Positions 34,839 to 43,783 of a DNA stretch of 48,680 bases are shown here, one piece after another. The notes under the pieces were generated by a model, which searched no databases, was not told the origin of the DNA, and saw only the letters and a program-made list of their open reading frames with translations. A program made the position numbers and the translations under genes. Positions within the stretch are counted from its first letter, which is position 1; every line of letters begins with the position of its first letter. The stretch is taken from assembly GCA_947475275.1 (NCBI GenBank), contig CANJNE010000009.1, forward strand, positions 1-48,680, given 5' to 3'. Source of the stretch: Flavobacteriales bacterium (GTDB taxonomy: Bacteria; Bacteroidota; Bacteroidia; Flavobacteriales_D; Crocinitomicaceae).

Positions 34839-36208
34839 TGAAAAAATTTAGCTTGATATTCCTATTGTTTTGCTCACCAATCGGACGAGCACAGGATACT
34901 TTATTTCAACTCGACTTGGAATCATTCATCCTTCAAGTTAGGGAAAACCATCCGCTTGCTTTTATTACGAATAACTATATTTTACAGGCAGACCAATTTA
35001 CTATAAATAGCAAAGGAGCTTTTGATCCACAAGCTGTCGCTCAGATCAATCAGAAATATTACGATGGCAAAACTTATTACAGTACACTTTCCACGGGTAT
35101 AAAAATTCCAACGCGTTTTGGAGTTCAGTTTAAAGGCATGGTCGATTGGAGCAGAGGCGAATATTTATCTCCTGAAGACGTAACCCCAATTAATGGTCTT
35201 GGGCTTTTAGGTGTTGAAGTCCAATTGGGAAGAGGTTTACTTACTGACGAACAAAGAACGCAGTTGAAACGGGCACAAAATGCACTATTATTATCAGAGG
35301 TAGAAAGAAACATTGCATTAAACGATTTACTTTATGATGCTGGAGTTGATTTTGTTGCTTGGCAAGAAAGTTATAACCAAATGATTCTTGCCCAAAACAT
35401 GGCTGGTTTTGCAAAAAACAGATTTGAACAAATCAAAGAAAAGGTTTTTGCAGAAGATCGTCCAGCCATTGATACTGTTGAAGCATTGGCAATATATACC
35501 CAGCGCCTTTTTGAGTTGAATCAAAAAACTGTTTTAGAGCAAAACTCAAGATTAAAGGTTGAAAGCTATCTTTGGGATCAAGGCCTAGCACCCTTATTTT
35601 TTGATAGCTCGGTAGCTCCAGCAAAATTAAATGTGCAGCAAATTATTATATCTCGTGCTGCAGAACTTAATGAAACACCTTTTTTACAAGCTTACGACTA
35701 TAAACTTACAGATCTCAATTATGAGCGTAAGCTAAAAATTGAAATGCTCAAACCACAACTTTCTTTAAATTACAATTTTCTCCAAGATGCCCAAAGTTCT
35801 TTAAGTAATTATAACATCAACAATTACAAATGGGGAGGAACTTTCTATATGCCTATATTTTTAAGAAAAGAACGCTCATCACTTGAAATGACAAAATTAA
35901 AAATCGAAAACACCAGGTATGAACAAAGCTTGAAACAACGTGAAATTGACATCAAGCAACAACAACTTTTCAACGAATGGGCTGCTCAAATTGAACAATC
36001 CGCTCAACTCGAAACCATAGCTGAAAGCTACAAGCAATTGGTAGAAGGAGAGCAATCCCTTTTCGAACTTGGAGAAAGTACTGTATTCTTGATTAACATG
36101 CGGGAAATCAACTACATTAATGCGCAAATGAAACTTTTAGAGACTCAAGCAAAGACCATTAAATCCTTTTTGTCTGTGCGATACCTTCAAGGAGGTTTTA
36201 CACGTTAA
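34838..36208 (+). CDS. TolC-family outer membrane efflux protein
   Basis: This 456-residue protein has a signal peptide (1-18, ending GRAQ). It then shows the repeated helical pattern of outer membrane factors: a first half up to about 230 with [18 protein letters not shown], and a second half with [33 protein letters not shown] and a C-terminal helical pair. TolC proteins form the outer membrane tunnel of secretion or efflux systems. This completes the set with the HlyD-like and ABC proteins. It overlaps the convergent aroC by 11 bases. Confidence 0.92.
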   Translation: MKKFSLIFLLFCSPIGRAQDTLFQLDLESFILQVRENHPLAFITNNYILQADQFTINSKGAFDPQAVAQINQKYYDGKTYYSTLSTGIKIPTRFGVQFKGMVDWSRGEYLSPEDVTPINGLGLLGVEVQLGRGLLTDEQRTQLKRAQNALLLSEVERNIALNDLLYDAGVDFVAWQESYNQMILAQNMAGFAKNRFEQIKEKVFAEDRPAIDTVEALAIYTQRLFELNQKTVLEQNSRLKVESYLWDQGLAPLFFDSSVAPAKLNVQQIIISRAAELNETPFLQAYDYKLTDLNYERKLKIEMLKPQLSLNYNFLQDAQSSLSNYNINNYKWGGTFYMPIFLRKERSSLEMTKLKIENTRYEQSLKQREIDIKQQQLFNEWAAQIEQSAQLETIAESYKQLVEGEQSLFELGESTVFLINMREINYINAQMKLLETQAKTIKSFLSVRYLQGGFTR

Positions 36209-37280
36209 AATCAGAAAAATTTGTAGATTTTTGTTGAAGCAATTGATCAAAAACAACAATCGCAACCATAGACTCCACAATTGGAACAGCTCGTGGTACG
36301 ACACAAGGATCATGTCTTCCTTCAATTTGATTCGAAATGAGTTTACCTTGATCGCTCAAGATTTCTTGCTGTTTCATAATCGAAGAAACTGGCTTAAATG
36401 CAACTTTTAACTCGATAGGCATCCCATTAGAAATCCCACCTTGAATCCCACCTGAATTATTTGAACGTGTTGTTCCATCAGAATTAAAGACATCATTCTG
36501 CTCTGACCCCAACATTTTTGAACCATCAAAGCCACTTCCAAATTCAAGGCCTTTAACAGCATTTATTGAAAAGATTGCTTTCGCCAACTCAGCATTGAGT
36601 TTTTCGAAAACGGGTTCACCCAATCCAGCAGGAACCCCATTAACTTTGCTAAAAACAATTCCCCCTACAGTATCACCTTCTTCCTTGATAGTTCGTATGA
36701 ATTCAATCATTTTATTTGCATCCCCACTATTTGGACATCTTACCGGTGACGATTCTATCTCGTCAAAAGTAAAGTCTTTCCAATCAGACAAAGAAATGTT
36801 TCCTATTTGACATACAAAAGTCGAAAAGGTAATTCCAAAATGCTTTAAATACTGCTTAGCAATAGCTCCTGCTACAACCCTGGAAGCTGTTTCTCGAGCA
36901 CTAGAACGTCCTCCTCCTCTTGGGTCACGAATACCATATTTTTTAAAATAAGTATAATCCGCATGCGATGGTCTGAAGCTGTTCTGAAGTTTATTGTAAT
37001 CTTGTGATTTCTGGTTTTTGTTTTCAATAATAAAACCGAGTGGCGCACCTGTGGTTTTCCCTTCATACAAGCCTGAGAGGATTTTTAATGTATCCGGTTC
37101 CTTTCTTTGAGTAACGATTTCGGATTGACCAGGAGCACGTCTATTAAGTTCCAATTGTATTTGATCCAGATTGACTTCAAAATTGGAAGGCAGGCCTTCA
37201 ATTATTCCTCCAATAGCTTCACCGTGAGATTCGCCGAATGTTGTTAGCCGAAAAAGTTTACCTATTGATGACCCTGCCAT
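36198..37280 (-). CDS. aroC: Chorismate synthase
   Basis: This 360-residue enzyme makes chorismate from 5-enolpyruvylshikimate 3-phosphate with reduced FMN, the last common step to aromatic amino acids. Signature stretches: [16 protein letters not shown] near the start, [71 protein letters not shown] and [15 protein letters not shown]. All key residues are in place. A TAACTTTG box ends five bases before the ATG. Confidence 0.98.
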   Translation of the reverse strand: MAGSSIGKLFRLTTFGESHGEAIGGIIEGLPSNFEVNLDQIQLELNRRAPGQSEIVTQRKEPDTLKILSGLYEGKTTGAPLGFIIENKNQKSQDYNKLQNSFRPSHADYTYFKKYGIRDPRGGGRSSARETASRVVAGAIAKQYLKHFGITFSTFVCQIGNISLSDWKDFTFDEIESSPVRCPNSGDANKMIEFIRTIKEEGDTVGGIVFSKVNGVPAGLGEPVFEKLNAELAKAIFSINAVKGLEFGSGFDGSKMLGSEQNDVFNSDGTTRSNNSGGIQGGISNGMPIELKVAFKPVSSIMKQQEILSDQGKLISNQIEGRHDPCVVPRAVPIVESMVAIVVFDQLLQQKSTNFSDFNV

Positions 37281-37285
37281 GTTTA

Positions 37286-37293
37286 CAAAGTTA
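37286..37293 (-). promoter_or_regulatory. -7 box of aroC (TAACTTTG)
   Basis: Minus-strand TAACTTTG matches TAnnTTTG, five bases before the ATG of aroC, so the message would be leaderless or nearly so. Confidence 0.5.
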
Positions 37294-37326
37294 GTTGATT
37301 TCTAACAAAGACTGAGAACGGAAAGT

Positions 37327-38766
37327 TTAATCATCTGTAATTTTTCTCCAATTCTCGTAACGGTTATATATCTTATCTACATAATTGCAAGTATGCCATC
37401 CCCTTGCCGCACCATTCGTGACAACCTTATCTCCAAAATATTTGCGTTTTGAAAGATTCTTAAACATGATTTTCACATGACCATCCCATATATTGGGGTT
37501 CTTGCCATATTTTTTTGCGAGGCGTTGGGCATCCTCAACATGGGATTGACCGGAGTTATAGCTTGCTAAAACAAATTTGTATCGCTGTAAAGTGTCGGGA
37601 ATGGAGGTAAATGATTTTAACGTATTGGACAAAAGTTTTGCTGCAGCTTCAATCTGTTTATCTGCACTTGATTTGGTACTCACGCCATATTTCCTTCCAG
37701 TTGACGGCATAAATTGCATAATACCAAATGCACCACCCAGACCTCTAGCATTCGGGTTAAATCTTGACTCTTGAAATGCAATTGATGCTAAGATTCTCCA
37801 ATCTATACCGTATTTCTTTCCATGTTTTTTAAAGATCTCATCGTATTCTGATAATTTGCCTCCTATAACTGAAGCAATTAACTCATCTGGATCTGCAGCA
37901 ATATTTTTCAAATCGAAATACTTGCCTTTTATATAAGCATACTTTTCACTTTTCAAGAACGTTTCCAACCATTCGTTCATTGCTGCCAAAAGCAAACCGC
38001 TCTTTTTTCGCATTCCAAAAACAATATTTTGCTTTATAGAAACGGGCAATGACACATCGATATTTTCGTAAAACCTCTGGTTGAGCAACGCTAAATTCTG
38101 CTCTGCAATAGTATAGTCAATTTCACCGTCAGCTACCATTTCTATTAGCTCCTCAGTGCCAACATCCCCTTCTTGTTGTATAATTTTTATAGAGTCCCCT
38201 ATTTCTTCTTGAAGATGCATTAAACGTTGAAAATAACTTGAGTTTTTCCAAACATGTACTTTTTTACCAGCCAATTGAATCGGATCTGTAATCATGGCAG
38301 TTGCCTTTTTTTCAGCTGGTAAACTTTTCCAATCTGCCGGTCTTCGTTGCACCAGTACCTGAGGAGATTTATAGAAAGGTGTCGAAAAATTCATTTCTTT
38401 ACTTCTTTCTCTCGTCAATGCATAATTGCAAGCAATAACATCAACGTTTCCATTATTTAACTGATTGCGTAAACTATCTTTATTTTCAAGTAATTGAATA
38501 TCCAAATCTACTCCCAAATGTTTTGCAAATTCAGACATGACTTCATATTCAAAGCCCATCTCTTTTCCCTTGTAATTGAAATAAGAAAGTATACTGTTTT
38601 CAAACAATACCGTAAGTTTCTTTTTCTTTAAAATGTTAGGTAAATCAAAGGTGTCTGATACACTTGTTTTTATACCATTTGATTCGTTCTCTGCTGAGCA
38701 AGAAACTTGAAATATTAGCGTTAAAAACAACGCTATTGAAACGACATAGTAGTGAGTTAACTTCAT
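37327..38766 (-). CDS. mltF: Membrane-bound lytic transglycosylase MltF-like lipoprotein
   Basis: This 479-residue lipoprotein has a lipobox FQVSC (Cys23). Residues about 45-270 form a periplasmic solute-binding (SBP_bac_3) domain: LTVLFENSILSYFNYKG, LGVDLDIQLLENKDSL, VDVIACNYALTRER. Residues about 310-430 form an SLT lysozyme-like domain with IAFQESRFNPNARG (catalytic Glu in ES), GAFGIMQFMPSTGRKYGV and VLASYNSGQSHV. It should cleave peptidoglycan with formation of 1,6-anhydroMurNAc. It lies upstream of aroC, 46 bases apart. Confidence 0.92.
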   Translation of the reverse strand: MKLTHYYVVSIALFLTLIFQVSCSAENESNGIKTSVSDTFDLPNILKKKKLTVLFENSILSYFNYKGKEMGFEYEVMSEFAKHLGVDLDIQLLENKDSLRNQLNNGNVDVIACNYALTRERSKEMNFSTPFYKSPQVLVQRRPADWKSLPAEKKATAMITDPIQLAGKKVHVWKNSSYFQRLMHLQEEIGDSIKIIQQEGDVGTEELIEMVADGEIDYTIAEQNLALLNQRFYENIDVSLPVSIKQNIVFGMRKKSGLLLAAMNEWLETFLKSEKYAYIKGKYFDLKNIAADPDELIASVIGGKLSEYDEIFKKHGKKYGIDWRILASIAFQESRFNPNARGLGGAFGIMQFMPSTGRKYGVSTKSSADKQIEAAAKLLSNTLKSFTSIPDTLQRYKFVLASYNSGQSHVEDAQRLAKKYGKNPNIWDGHVKIMFKNLSKRKYFGDKVVTNGAARGWHTCNYVDKIYNRYENWRKITDD

Positions 38767-38828
38767 TCAAATGAATAAGTGACAGCGAAAAATACAATAA
38801 AATTTGGAAATAATGCCTAAAATATATT

Positions 38829-39410
38829 TCAAGGTACCGCTTCTGGTTCAAAATAGGTTATTGCGTCACCCATGAAAACACTGAATGCGTCTTCAATCAA
38901 AGTCATTCTTGATTTATAAAAATCAGGTAATTCTCCGAGCCTATTTTCAAAAGATATTTTTTTTGAAACGCCTTCGCTTAATTTGATTAATCCATATTCC
39001 TGATAATAGACATCCATCCAGCGGTATTTTTTCAAATTTTGAATAAAAGTTTGAAAGTCTGGTGGGTAATGATCAATCAATTCAACTTGATAATTGTAAA
39101 ACGCTTCGAGATAATCTTGGTAATTTTGGTTTGAAAATTCGCTCCAATACTTTGCAAGCAGGTGATCAAAAAGCAAATCAACAGCAATACCCGAAACTTT
39201 TGGAAGGGCGCTGTACATTTCTTTTTTCAGTTTCTTAACTTCTTGATGATTATCAATGTAGAAATCAATAGATCGATGGAGCTTGATACCTTTTTGAATT
39301 AATAAAGGATAAGCACTTAAATCGCTCCCTTTAACATAATCACCAAAAAGGTTGGCATACATCAATTCTTTATCAGATCCAGAGAAAAAAAGGTGTCCTA
39401 AATAATTCAT
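38829..39410 (-). CDS. ACP phosphodiesterase (AcpH) family protein
   Basis: This 193-residue protein begins MNYLGHLFFSG and has NLFGDYVKGSDLSAYP, then GIKLHRSIDFYIDNH, the metal-binding histidine region of ACP hydrolases. Further seen are VAVDLLFDHLLAKYWSEF-like stretches. The family removes the 4'-phosphopantetheine from acyl-carrier protein, though some members do otherwise. The downstream end leads into mltF after a 62-base gap. A terminator for the preceding DUF2795 gene overlaps its first bases. Confidence 0.88.
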   Translation of the reverse strand: MNYLGHLFFSGSDKELMYANLFGDYVKGSDLSAYPLLIQKGIKLHRSIDFYIDNHQEVKKLKKEMYSALPKVSGIAVDLLFDHLLAKYWSEFSNQNYQDYLEAFYNYQVELIDHYPPDFQTFIQNLKKYRWMDVYYQEYGLIKLSEGVSKKISFENRLGELPDFYKSRMTLIEDAFSVFMGDAITYFEPEAVP

Positions 39411-39438
39411 TAAAAAAAAATCCCACCTGAGTGGGATT
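39411..39438 (-). terminator. Intrinsic terminator after the DUF2795 gene
   Basis: On the minus strand AATCCCAC-TCAG-GTGGGATT (39419-39438) runs into a T-tract (39412-39420). It lies nine bases after the DUF2795 stop and directly before the AcpH-like ATG at 39410. Confidence 0.85.
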
Positions 39439-39446
39439 CGGAATGA

Positions 39447-39668
39447 TTAATACTCATCTTCATTGAAGAGAAAATCTTCTCTTGACGGATAATCCGGCCA
39501 AATTTCTTCGATACTTTCGTATATATCACCTTCATCCTCCAAATCCTGCAAGTTTTCCACTACTTCCAAAGGAGCTCCAGCTCGGATTGCATAATCTATC
39601 AACTCATCTTTTGCCGCCGGCCACGGTGCATCCTCTAGATATGATGCTAATTCTAAAGTCCAATACAT
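39447..39668 (-). CDS. DUF2795 small acidic protein
   Basis: This 73-residue protein begins MYWTLELASYLEDAPWP, with AAKDELIDYAIRAGAPLEVVENL and IWPDYPSREDF, which I recognise as a very conserved Bacteroidota DUF2795 protein. It has no signal peptide, is strongly acidic and likely acts by binding a partner; its function is unknown. It has its own promoter and terminator and so is a single-gene unit, which suggests high or separately regulated expression. Confidence 0.92.
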   Translation of the reverse strand: MYWTLELASYLEDAPWPAAKDELIDYAIRAGAPLEVVENLQDLEDEGDIYESIEEIWPDYPSREDFLFNEDEY

Positions 39669-39700
39669 CTTTTCCTTATTTAGATATGGTTAATTTTGCG

Positions 39701-39708
39701 CAAAAATA
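39701..39708 (-). promoter_or_regulatory. -7 box of the DUF2795 gene (TATTTTTG)
   Basis: Minus-strand TATTTTTG matches TAnnTTTG, 32 bases before the ATG, with a TTG about 22 bases upstream. An AAGGAAAAG sequence just before the ATG may act as ribosome binding site. Confidence 0.6.
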
Positions 39709-39779
39709 AATTTAATTTCAAAGAATGCAAGTTTCTTAATAAAAACTTTAAATCTGTTTTATTAACAATTCAACAAAAT

Positions 39780-40328
39780 TTAAACCCGAGGTTTCCATGG
39801 TTGTTCTTCTATTTTTAAATCAAAAGCAACCTTTCGACTAAGCACAAAAAGATAATCGCTCAAGCGGTTCATGTATTGGAGTACCAACTCAGCAACAAAA
39901 TCATCCTCATTTAACTGTACAATAATTCTTTCCGCCCTTCTGCATACGCATCTTGCAACATGACAAAAAGATACCGCTTGATGTCCTCCTGGCAATACAA
40001 AAAACTTCATTGGTGGAAGTACTTCATCCATTTCATCCATCCATTTTTCCAAGAATTGCACATCTTCCATTTTCAAATCAGGAATTTTCATCGTTGATTT
40101 TTCTGGGTCTGAAGCTAATGAAGACCCAATTGTAAACAAACGGTCCTGAATTTCAATGATTTGATTTTTATTTTCCTCCCCTATTTCATGGTCACGAACA
40201 ACTCCCAAATAGGAATTGAGTTCATCAACTGTTCCATATGATTCGATGCGCAATGAGGATTTTAGAATGCGCGTACCTCCAATTAAACCCGTTTTGCCCT
40301 TATCGCCTTTTTTAGTGTATATCTTCAT
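39780..40328 (-). CDS. PduO-type cob(I)alamin adenosyltransferase
   Basis: This 182-residue enzyme adenosylates cob(I)alamin with ATP to make coenzyme B12. The N-terminal ATP motif is YTKKGDKGKTGLIGG, followed by RIESYGTVDELNSYLG, FVLPGGHQAVSFCHVARCVCRRAER (the RxxxRRxER-type region) and YMNRLSDYLFVLSR. This is the PduO/MMAB fold, not CobA. No other cobalamin gene is in the window; it may feed B12-dependent enzymes such as methylmalonyl-CoA mutase. Its start overlaps the cyclase gene by 17 bases, so the two are translated from one message. Confidence 0.95.
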   Translation of the reverse strand: MKIYTKKGDKGKTGLIGGTRILKSSLRIESYGTVDELNSYLGVVRDHEIGEENKNQIIEIQDRLFTIGSSLASDPEKSTMKIPDLKMEDVQFLEKWMDEMDEVLPPMKFFVLPGGHQAVSFCHVARCVCRRAERIIVQLNEDDFVAELVLQYMNRLSDYLFVLSRKVAFDLKIEEQPWKPRV

Positions 40329-42015
40329 CTTTTATTTTTCTTCTTTGTTCTTTCAATTCTAAAATTCTGGCTTTTTTGCCAATCAAACGAATATTTTTCG
40401 CTGTGATGGTATAATAGCGATGCTTTCCTTCCAAGTAATTCAATTGAAAATCTATCCATTCCAGGTTAGACATTTTCATACCTACGTTTTCCAGTTCTTT
40501 TCTCAATTTCTGAGCGACCGTGTGGTAATCAGCTCTTCCTAAATAATCATGATCCGCATCGCACATGATACGTTCAAGAATGGTTTGTGGTTCTTCATTA
40601 TATCCAGTTGATAATATAATATTAGCAATAATGTCAATCTGCTCTTGAGAATATCCGAATTTCGGCAAGTTAGCCCTTGCCAAATCAGCCGAAAAATGCT
40701 CATTGTTATGGTATTCAAGAATAAATCCTGCATCATGGTAAAGCACTGCTGTTTGCAACAATAATATCGACTCCTCATCAACACCTTCAAGGTTTGCAAA
40801 CCGAACAGCCGCTTTCTCAACGTTCATGACATGGTGAATATCATGGTAAATGTATTCTTCAGGGATTAAGGCTTTAATCCGGTTCAAAATATCTTTTCGC
40901 ATGTGCTCAAAATCAATGGTAGACAAACCGCAATGCGCCCTTAAAGATGTAGACGGGTATTTGCCTTCGCCGTACAAACAATGTTTTATTTGAATATTAT
41001 TTATAAAAAACATCTCTATTTTACCACCCCTTTTTTGAATAGGTATTTCACCTCTAGATTCTAAATTAAAATATTCGCCGACCTCATCAGCAATCATTTT
41101 GGTAATCGAAATAGTGCCTGGAAGCGTCCCTGATTCTGCTCGTGATGCAATGTTTACTGTATCGCCCCAAACATCAAAACTCATTTTGTTTGTCCCTATT
41201 ATTCCGGCGACCAAAGGTCCCATATGAATACCAATTCGGATTTCCCAAAATTCTCGACCAACTGCCTTAGCTACCTCTTTTTCATTCCGCACAAAATCAC
41301 GCATTTCCAACGCAGCCAAACATGCCCTTGTAGCTGGATGTGGTGCATTTTCTGTAACCCCAGACAAAGCCATATATGCATCACCAATAGTTTTGATTTT
41401 TTCTAGGTGATAGCGTTTAACAATTGCATCGAATTGGTTAAAATAATATTCTAATTTTTTAACCAAACGTATGGGCTTTATACTTTTTGCTTTGAATGAA
41501 AAATCTTCAAAATCGGTAAATAAAACTACCCCATTTTCTACCCTTCGAGGTGAATATTTATTGTTGGCATTCAAATCTTCAAGCACATTCGAAGGGAAAA
41601 TACTTCTTAATAATTGATTGATGCGCTGATCTTTGTGGTAGAGCGACTTGAATACATCAATTTTAGCTTGAATCAAATTTGGATTAAACGGTATTAAAAT
41701 AAAATCTACCGCTCCATCATGCATGCCTTTTACATATTTTGCTCCAATTGCAGAGTCTACTGTCATCACAATTTTATAAACGTTGTGAGAAGTATTCAAA
41801 CCTTTAACAGCCTTTAAAAATTCCGGTGCTTCCTCGCTTTTTCCATCAATATTGACAAATAGAATACCGATTTCTTTAACATCCAAAACCAAACGCGCTT
41901 CTTCAAAAGAGGATACCAACAAAATGTTGTTGCCGCCACCCATAAGAATGGCTTTCAACTGCTTTTGATTTTCGATATTGTCATCAACAATGAGGATGTT
42001 AATGAAACGCTCCAT
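40312..42015 (-). CDS. Receiver-like / class III nucleotide cyclase / HD-domain fusion
   Basis: This 567-residue protein has three domains. Residues 1-120 are a receiver fold with D11/D12 kept, but the phospho-acceptor is N55 (ILFVNID) and the usual lysine is I108 (DFILIPF), so phosphorylation is unlikely. Residues about 150-335 are a class III cyclase: metal aspartates D168 (LFTDFED) and D212 (KTIGDAYM), purine-binding K208 and D281 (FDVWGD), and VNIASR with N288 and R292. This set predicts adenylate cyclase. Residues about 380-520 are an HD domain (HDIHH at 391-395, YHDAGF near 426-431). It overlaps the adenosyltransferase gene downstream by 17 bases. Confidence 0.9.
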   Translation of the reverse strand: MERFINILIVDDNIENQKQLKAILMGGGNNILLVSSFEEARLVLDVKEIGILFVNIDGKSEEAPEFLKAVKGLNTSHNVYKIVMTVDSAIGAKYVKGMHDGAVDFILIPFNPNLIQAKIDVFKSLYHKDQRINQLLRSIFPSNVLEDLNANNKYSPRRVENGVVLFTDFEDFSFKAKSIKPIRLVKKLEYYFNQFDAIVKRYHLEKIKTIGDAYMALSGVTENAPHPATRACLAALEMRDFVRNEKEVAKAVGREFWEIRIGIHMGPLVAGIIGTNKMSFDVWGDTVNIASRAESGTLPGTISITKMIADEVGEYFNLESRGEIPIQKRGGKIEMFFINNIQIKHCLYGEGKYPSTSLRAHCGLSTIDFEHMRKDILNRIKALIPEEYIYHDIHHVMNVEKAAVRFANLEGVDEESILLLQTAVLYHDAGFILEYHNNEHFSADLARANLPKFGYSQEQIDIIANIILSTGYNEEPQTILERIMCDADHDYLGRADYHTVAQKLRKELENVGMKMSNLEWIDFQLNYLEGKHRYYTITAKNIRLIGKKARILELKEQRRKIKDEDIH

Positions 42016-42263
42016 GCTGTTTTATAATTTTTACTAAAGTTAAGAAAGCAATTTGAATTGGGATTGAAAGCGCTTATCGCAATTAAAAATTGATAGTTTC
42101 GTAATAAAAGAAATATGAATCAAAATTGGAAACGGTTAGAACTCAGCATCAAGGTTTTCATGTTCCATTAAATAAATCCATCATGTAATGCGGAAAAATA
42201 AACATATACCTTTAATCATGAACAATAATTTGTTCTTCTTGTTAATCAATTTTTTACAAACTC
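42016..42263. other. Intergenic region between cyclase and lipoprotein genes
   Basis: This stretch holds no gene I can support. It contains a possible weak box TAGTTTCG (42094-42101) followed by an 18-codon open frame from ATG 42115 (MNQNWKRLELSIKV) that ends in TAA. I do not trust it as a gene. Confidence 0.4.
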
Positions 42264-42271
42264 TAGTTTTG
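42264..42271 (+). promoter_or_regulatory. -7 box (TAGTTTTG) of the small lipoprotein gene
   Basis: TAGTTTTG matches TAnnTTTG and ends eight bases before the ATT at 42280 and 17 before the GTG at 42289. A TTG at 42239 is a possible but rather distant -33. Confidence 0.5.
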
Positions 42272-42279
42272 AAAAACAC

Positions 42280-42720
42280 ATTAGAAAAGTGTTACCTCTA
42301 TTGCTTGTTTCTTCTTTTATGATGATCAGTTGTAAAAAATATAATGAAGGAGGGTTAGTAAGCAAAGCTGATGAAAGAATTAGTGCCAATTCTTGGAAAT
42401 TAGAAAAATACCTGCGAAACGGAAATGATGAAACGAATCAACTCCTCATTAGCAATTTCGTAGAAAATTTCACAGAAAATGGTACAATTACGAGATCTTA
42501 TAACGACTCAAACGGAGATCCTTTTAGCGAGTCAGGCTCATGGGCATTTGATAATGCTAAAATGCAAATTAATTTAACTGGTGTTGGAAGTATAGAACTT
42601 ACCAATCAAACGAGCACTGTATCTGCTTCAGATTACAATATTATTAGATTAAAGAAAGGTGAATTGTGGTATTTTTATGAAAATGGAGGTTCAAAACATG
42701 AATTTCATTTCATTAAATGA
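42280..42720 (+). CDS. Small lipocalin-like lipoprotein, apparent ATT start
   Basis: From ATT 42280 the product begins M-R-K-VLPLLLVSSFMMISCKK, a complete lipoprotein signal with basic residues and lipobox MISC. The first conventional start, GTG 42289, would remove both basic residues; TTG 42301 is even later. The mature part (about 125 residues) has WKLEKYLRNGND, FTENGTITRSYND, SGSWAFDNAKMQINL and LKKGELWYFYENGG, a pattern of lipocalin-like lipoproteins of Bacteroidota. The role is unknown. The non-ATG start could be real or a base error. Confidence 0.8.
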   Translation: MRKVLPLLLVSSFMMISCKKYNEGGLVSKADERISANSWKLEKYLRNGNDETNQLLISNFVENFTENGTITRSYNDSNGDPFSESGSWAFDNAKMQINLTGVGSIELTNQTSTVSASDYNIIRLKKGELWYFYENGGSKHEFHFIK

Positions 42721-42877
42721 TACCCTTAAAATATTAAAAAAAAGCATTTTATAATTTTCAAGCTAGGAATTGGTCGCTTTTTTATTTCCTTTAGTGCATT
42801 GAAAATATTTTTTATTAAAACTTACAGTTTTTTTTGGCTGTGACAAATCAAAGGATAATAATTTAACTAACAATAAA

Positions 42878-43783
42878 ATGAAAAAAATAGTAGTAATCGC
42901 TGGAGCAACGGGAAATTTAGGTGGAAAAATTGTGAATGCATTATTAGCTAGAAACGTTGAAATAAGGGCCATAGTAAGACTAGGAACAGATGTAAAAAAG
43001 GTTGAAGAATTGGAACGTAAGGGTGTAAAAGTATTTGAGGTCGACACCACAAACAAATCTGAGATTTCAAAGCATTGTCATGGAGCACATTGTTTCGTAT
43101 CAGCATTAGCGGGTTTAAGAGAAACAGTTATGGATACTCAAAAAATATTTTTGGATGCCGCTGTTCATGCTAAGGTGAAAAGGTTCATTCCAAGCGACTA
43201 TTCAAGTGATTTCACGAACTTGATAGACGGTCAAAATAGAAATTTAGACCTTAGAAGAGAATTCCACAGGTATATTGAAAAAATGCCAATAGAAGTTACA
43301 ACGATATTCAATGGGCCCTTCATGGATTTATTAATTACAGACATGCCTTTAATACTTTTTAAACAAAAACGTATTTTATGTTGGGGTAACCCAAATCAAA
43401 TTATTGAGTTTACAACCACTTTTAACGTAGCTGAGTTTACTGCTGAAGCTGCTATTGATGACAATACGCCGAGATATTTAAGAATTGCAGGTGACAGAAT
43501 TTCTTGCAATGATTTCGTAAAATTAATGAGTCACTTGACTAGTGAAAATTATAAAATTTTCAGACCTGGTGGTATTAAACTATTAAATTTCCTGATTAAG
43601 GTCACAAGATTCTTTTCACCTTCAAAAAAGGAACTTTATCCAGCCTGGCAGGGGATGCAGTATATGAGAGATATGATGGAAGGAAGAATAATTTTCCATG
43701 AATATGATAACAGTAGGTATATAAACATTAAGTGGACATCTGTGAAAGACTTTTTAATTCAAGAGAAATTCAGCAACAAATAG
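42878..43783 (+). CDS. NmrA-like NAD(P)-binding oxidoreductase
   Basis: This 301-residue atypical SDR has the cofactor motif IAGATGNLGGK (8-18), RAIVR after the second strand (an arginine suggesting NADPH preference), the stretch VKRFIPSDYSSDF (isoflavone-reductase-like PSEFG region), and TIFNGPFMDLL. NmrA-like proteins act either as reductases or as redox-sensing regulators. The substrate is unknown. It stands alone on the plus strand, with 157 bases before and 312 after it. Confidence 0.85.
   Translation: MKKIVVIAGATGNLGGKIVNALLARNVEIRAIVRLGTDVKKVEELERKGVKVFEVDTTNKSEISKHCHGAHCFVSALAGLRETVMDTQKIFLDAAVHAKVKRFIPSDYSSDFTNLIDGQNRNLDLRREFHRYIEKMPIEVTTIFNGPFMDLLITDMPLILFKQKRILCWGNPNQIIEFTTTFNVAEFTAEAAIDDNTPRYLRIAGDRISCNDFVKLMSHLTSENYKIFRPGGIKLLNFLIKVTRFFSPSKKELYPAWQGMQYMRDMMEGRIIFHEYDNSRYINIKWTSVKDFLIQEKFSNK

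Noticed and set aside
39691-39698. TAATTTTG on the plus strand upstream of the DUF2795 gene
   Set aside because: Matches the -7 box but no plus-strand gene follows; the region is needed by the minus-strand promoter, so it is probably chance.
42721-42790. AAAAAAAAGC ... GCTTTTTT inverted repeat after the lipoprotein gene as a terminator
   Set aside because: The arms are mostly A and T with a loop of over 30 bases, too weak to call a terminator.
42763-43056. 97-residue minus-strand frame before and inside the NmrA-like gene
   Set aside because: It overlaps the cofactor-binding start of the NmrA-like gene antisense and shows no motif.
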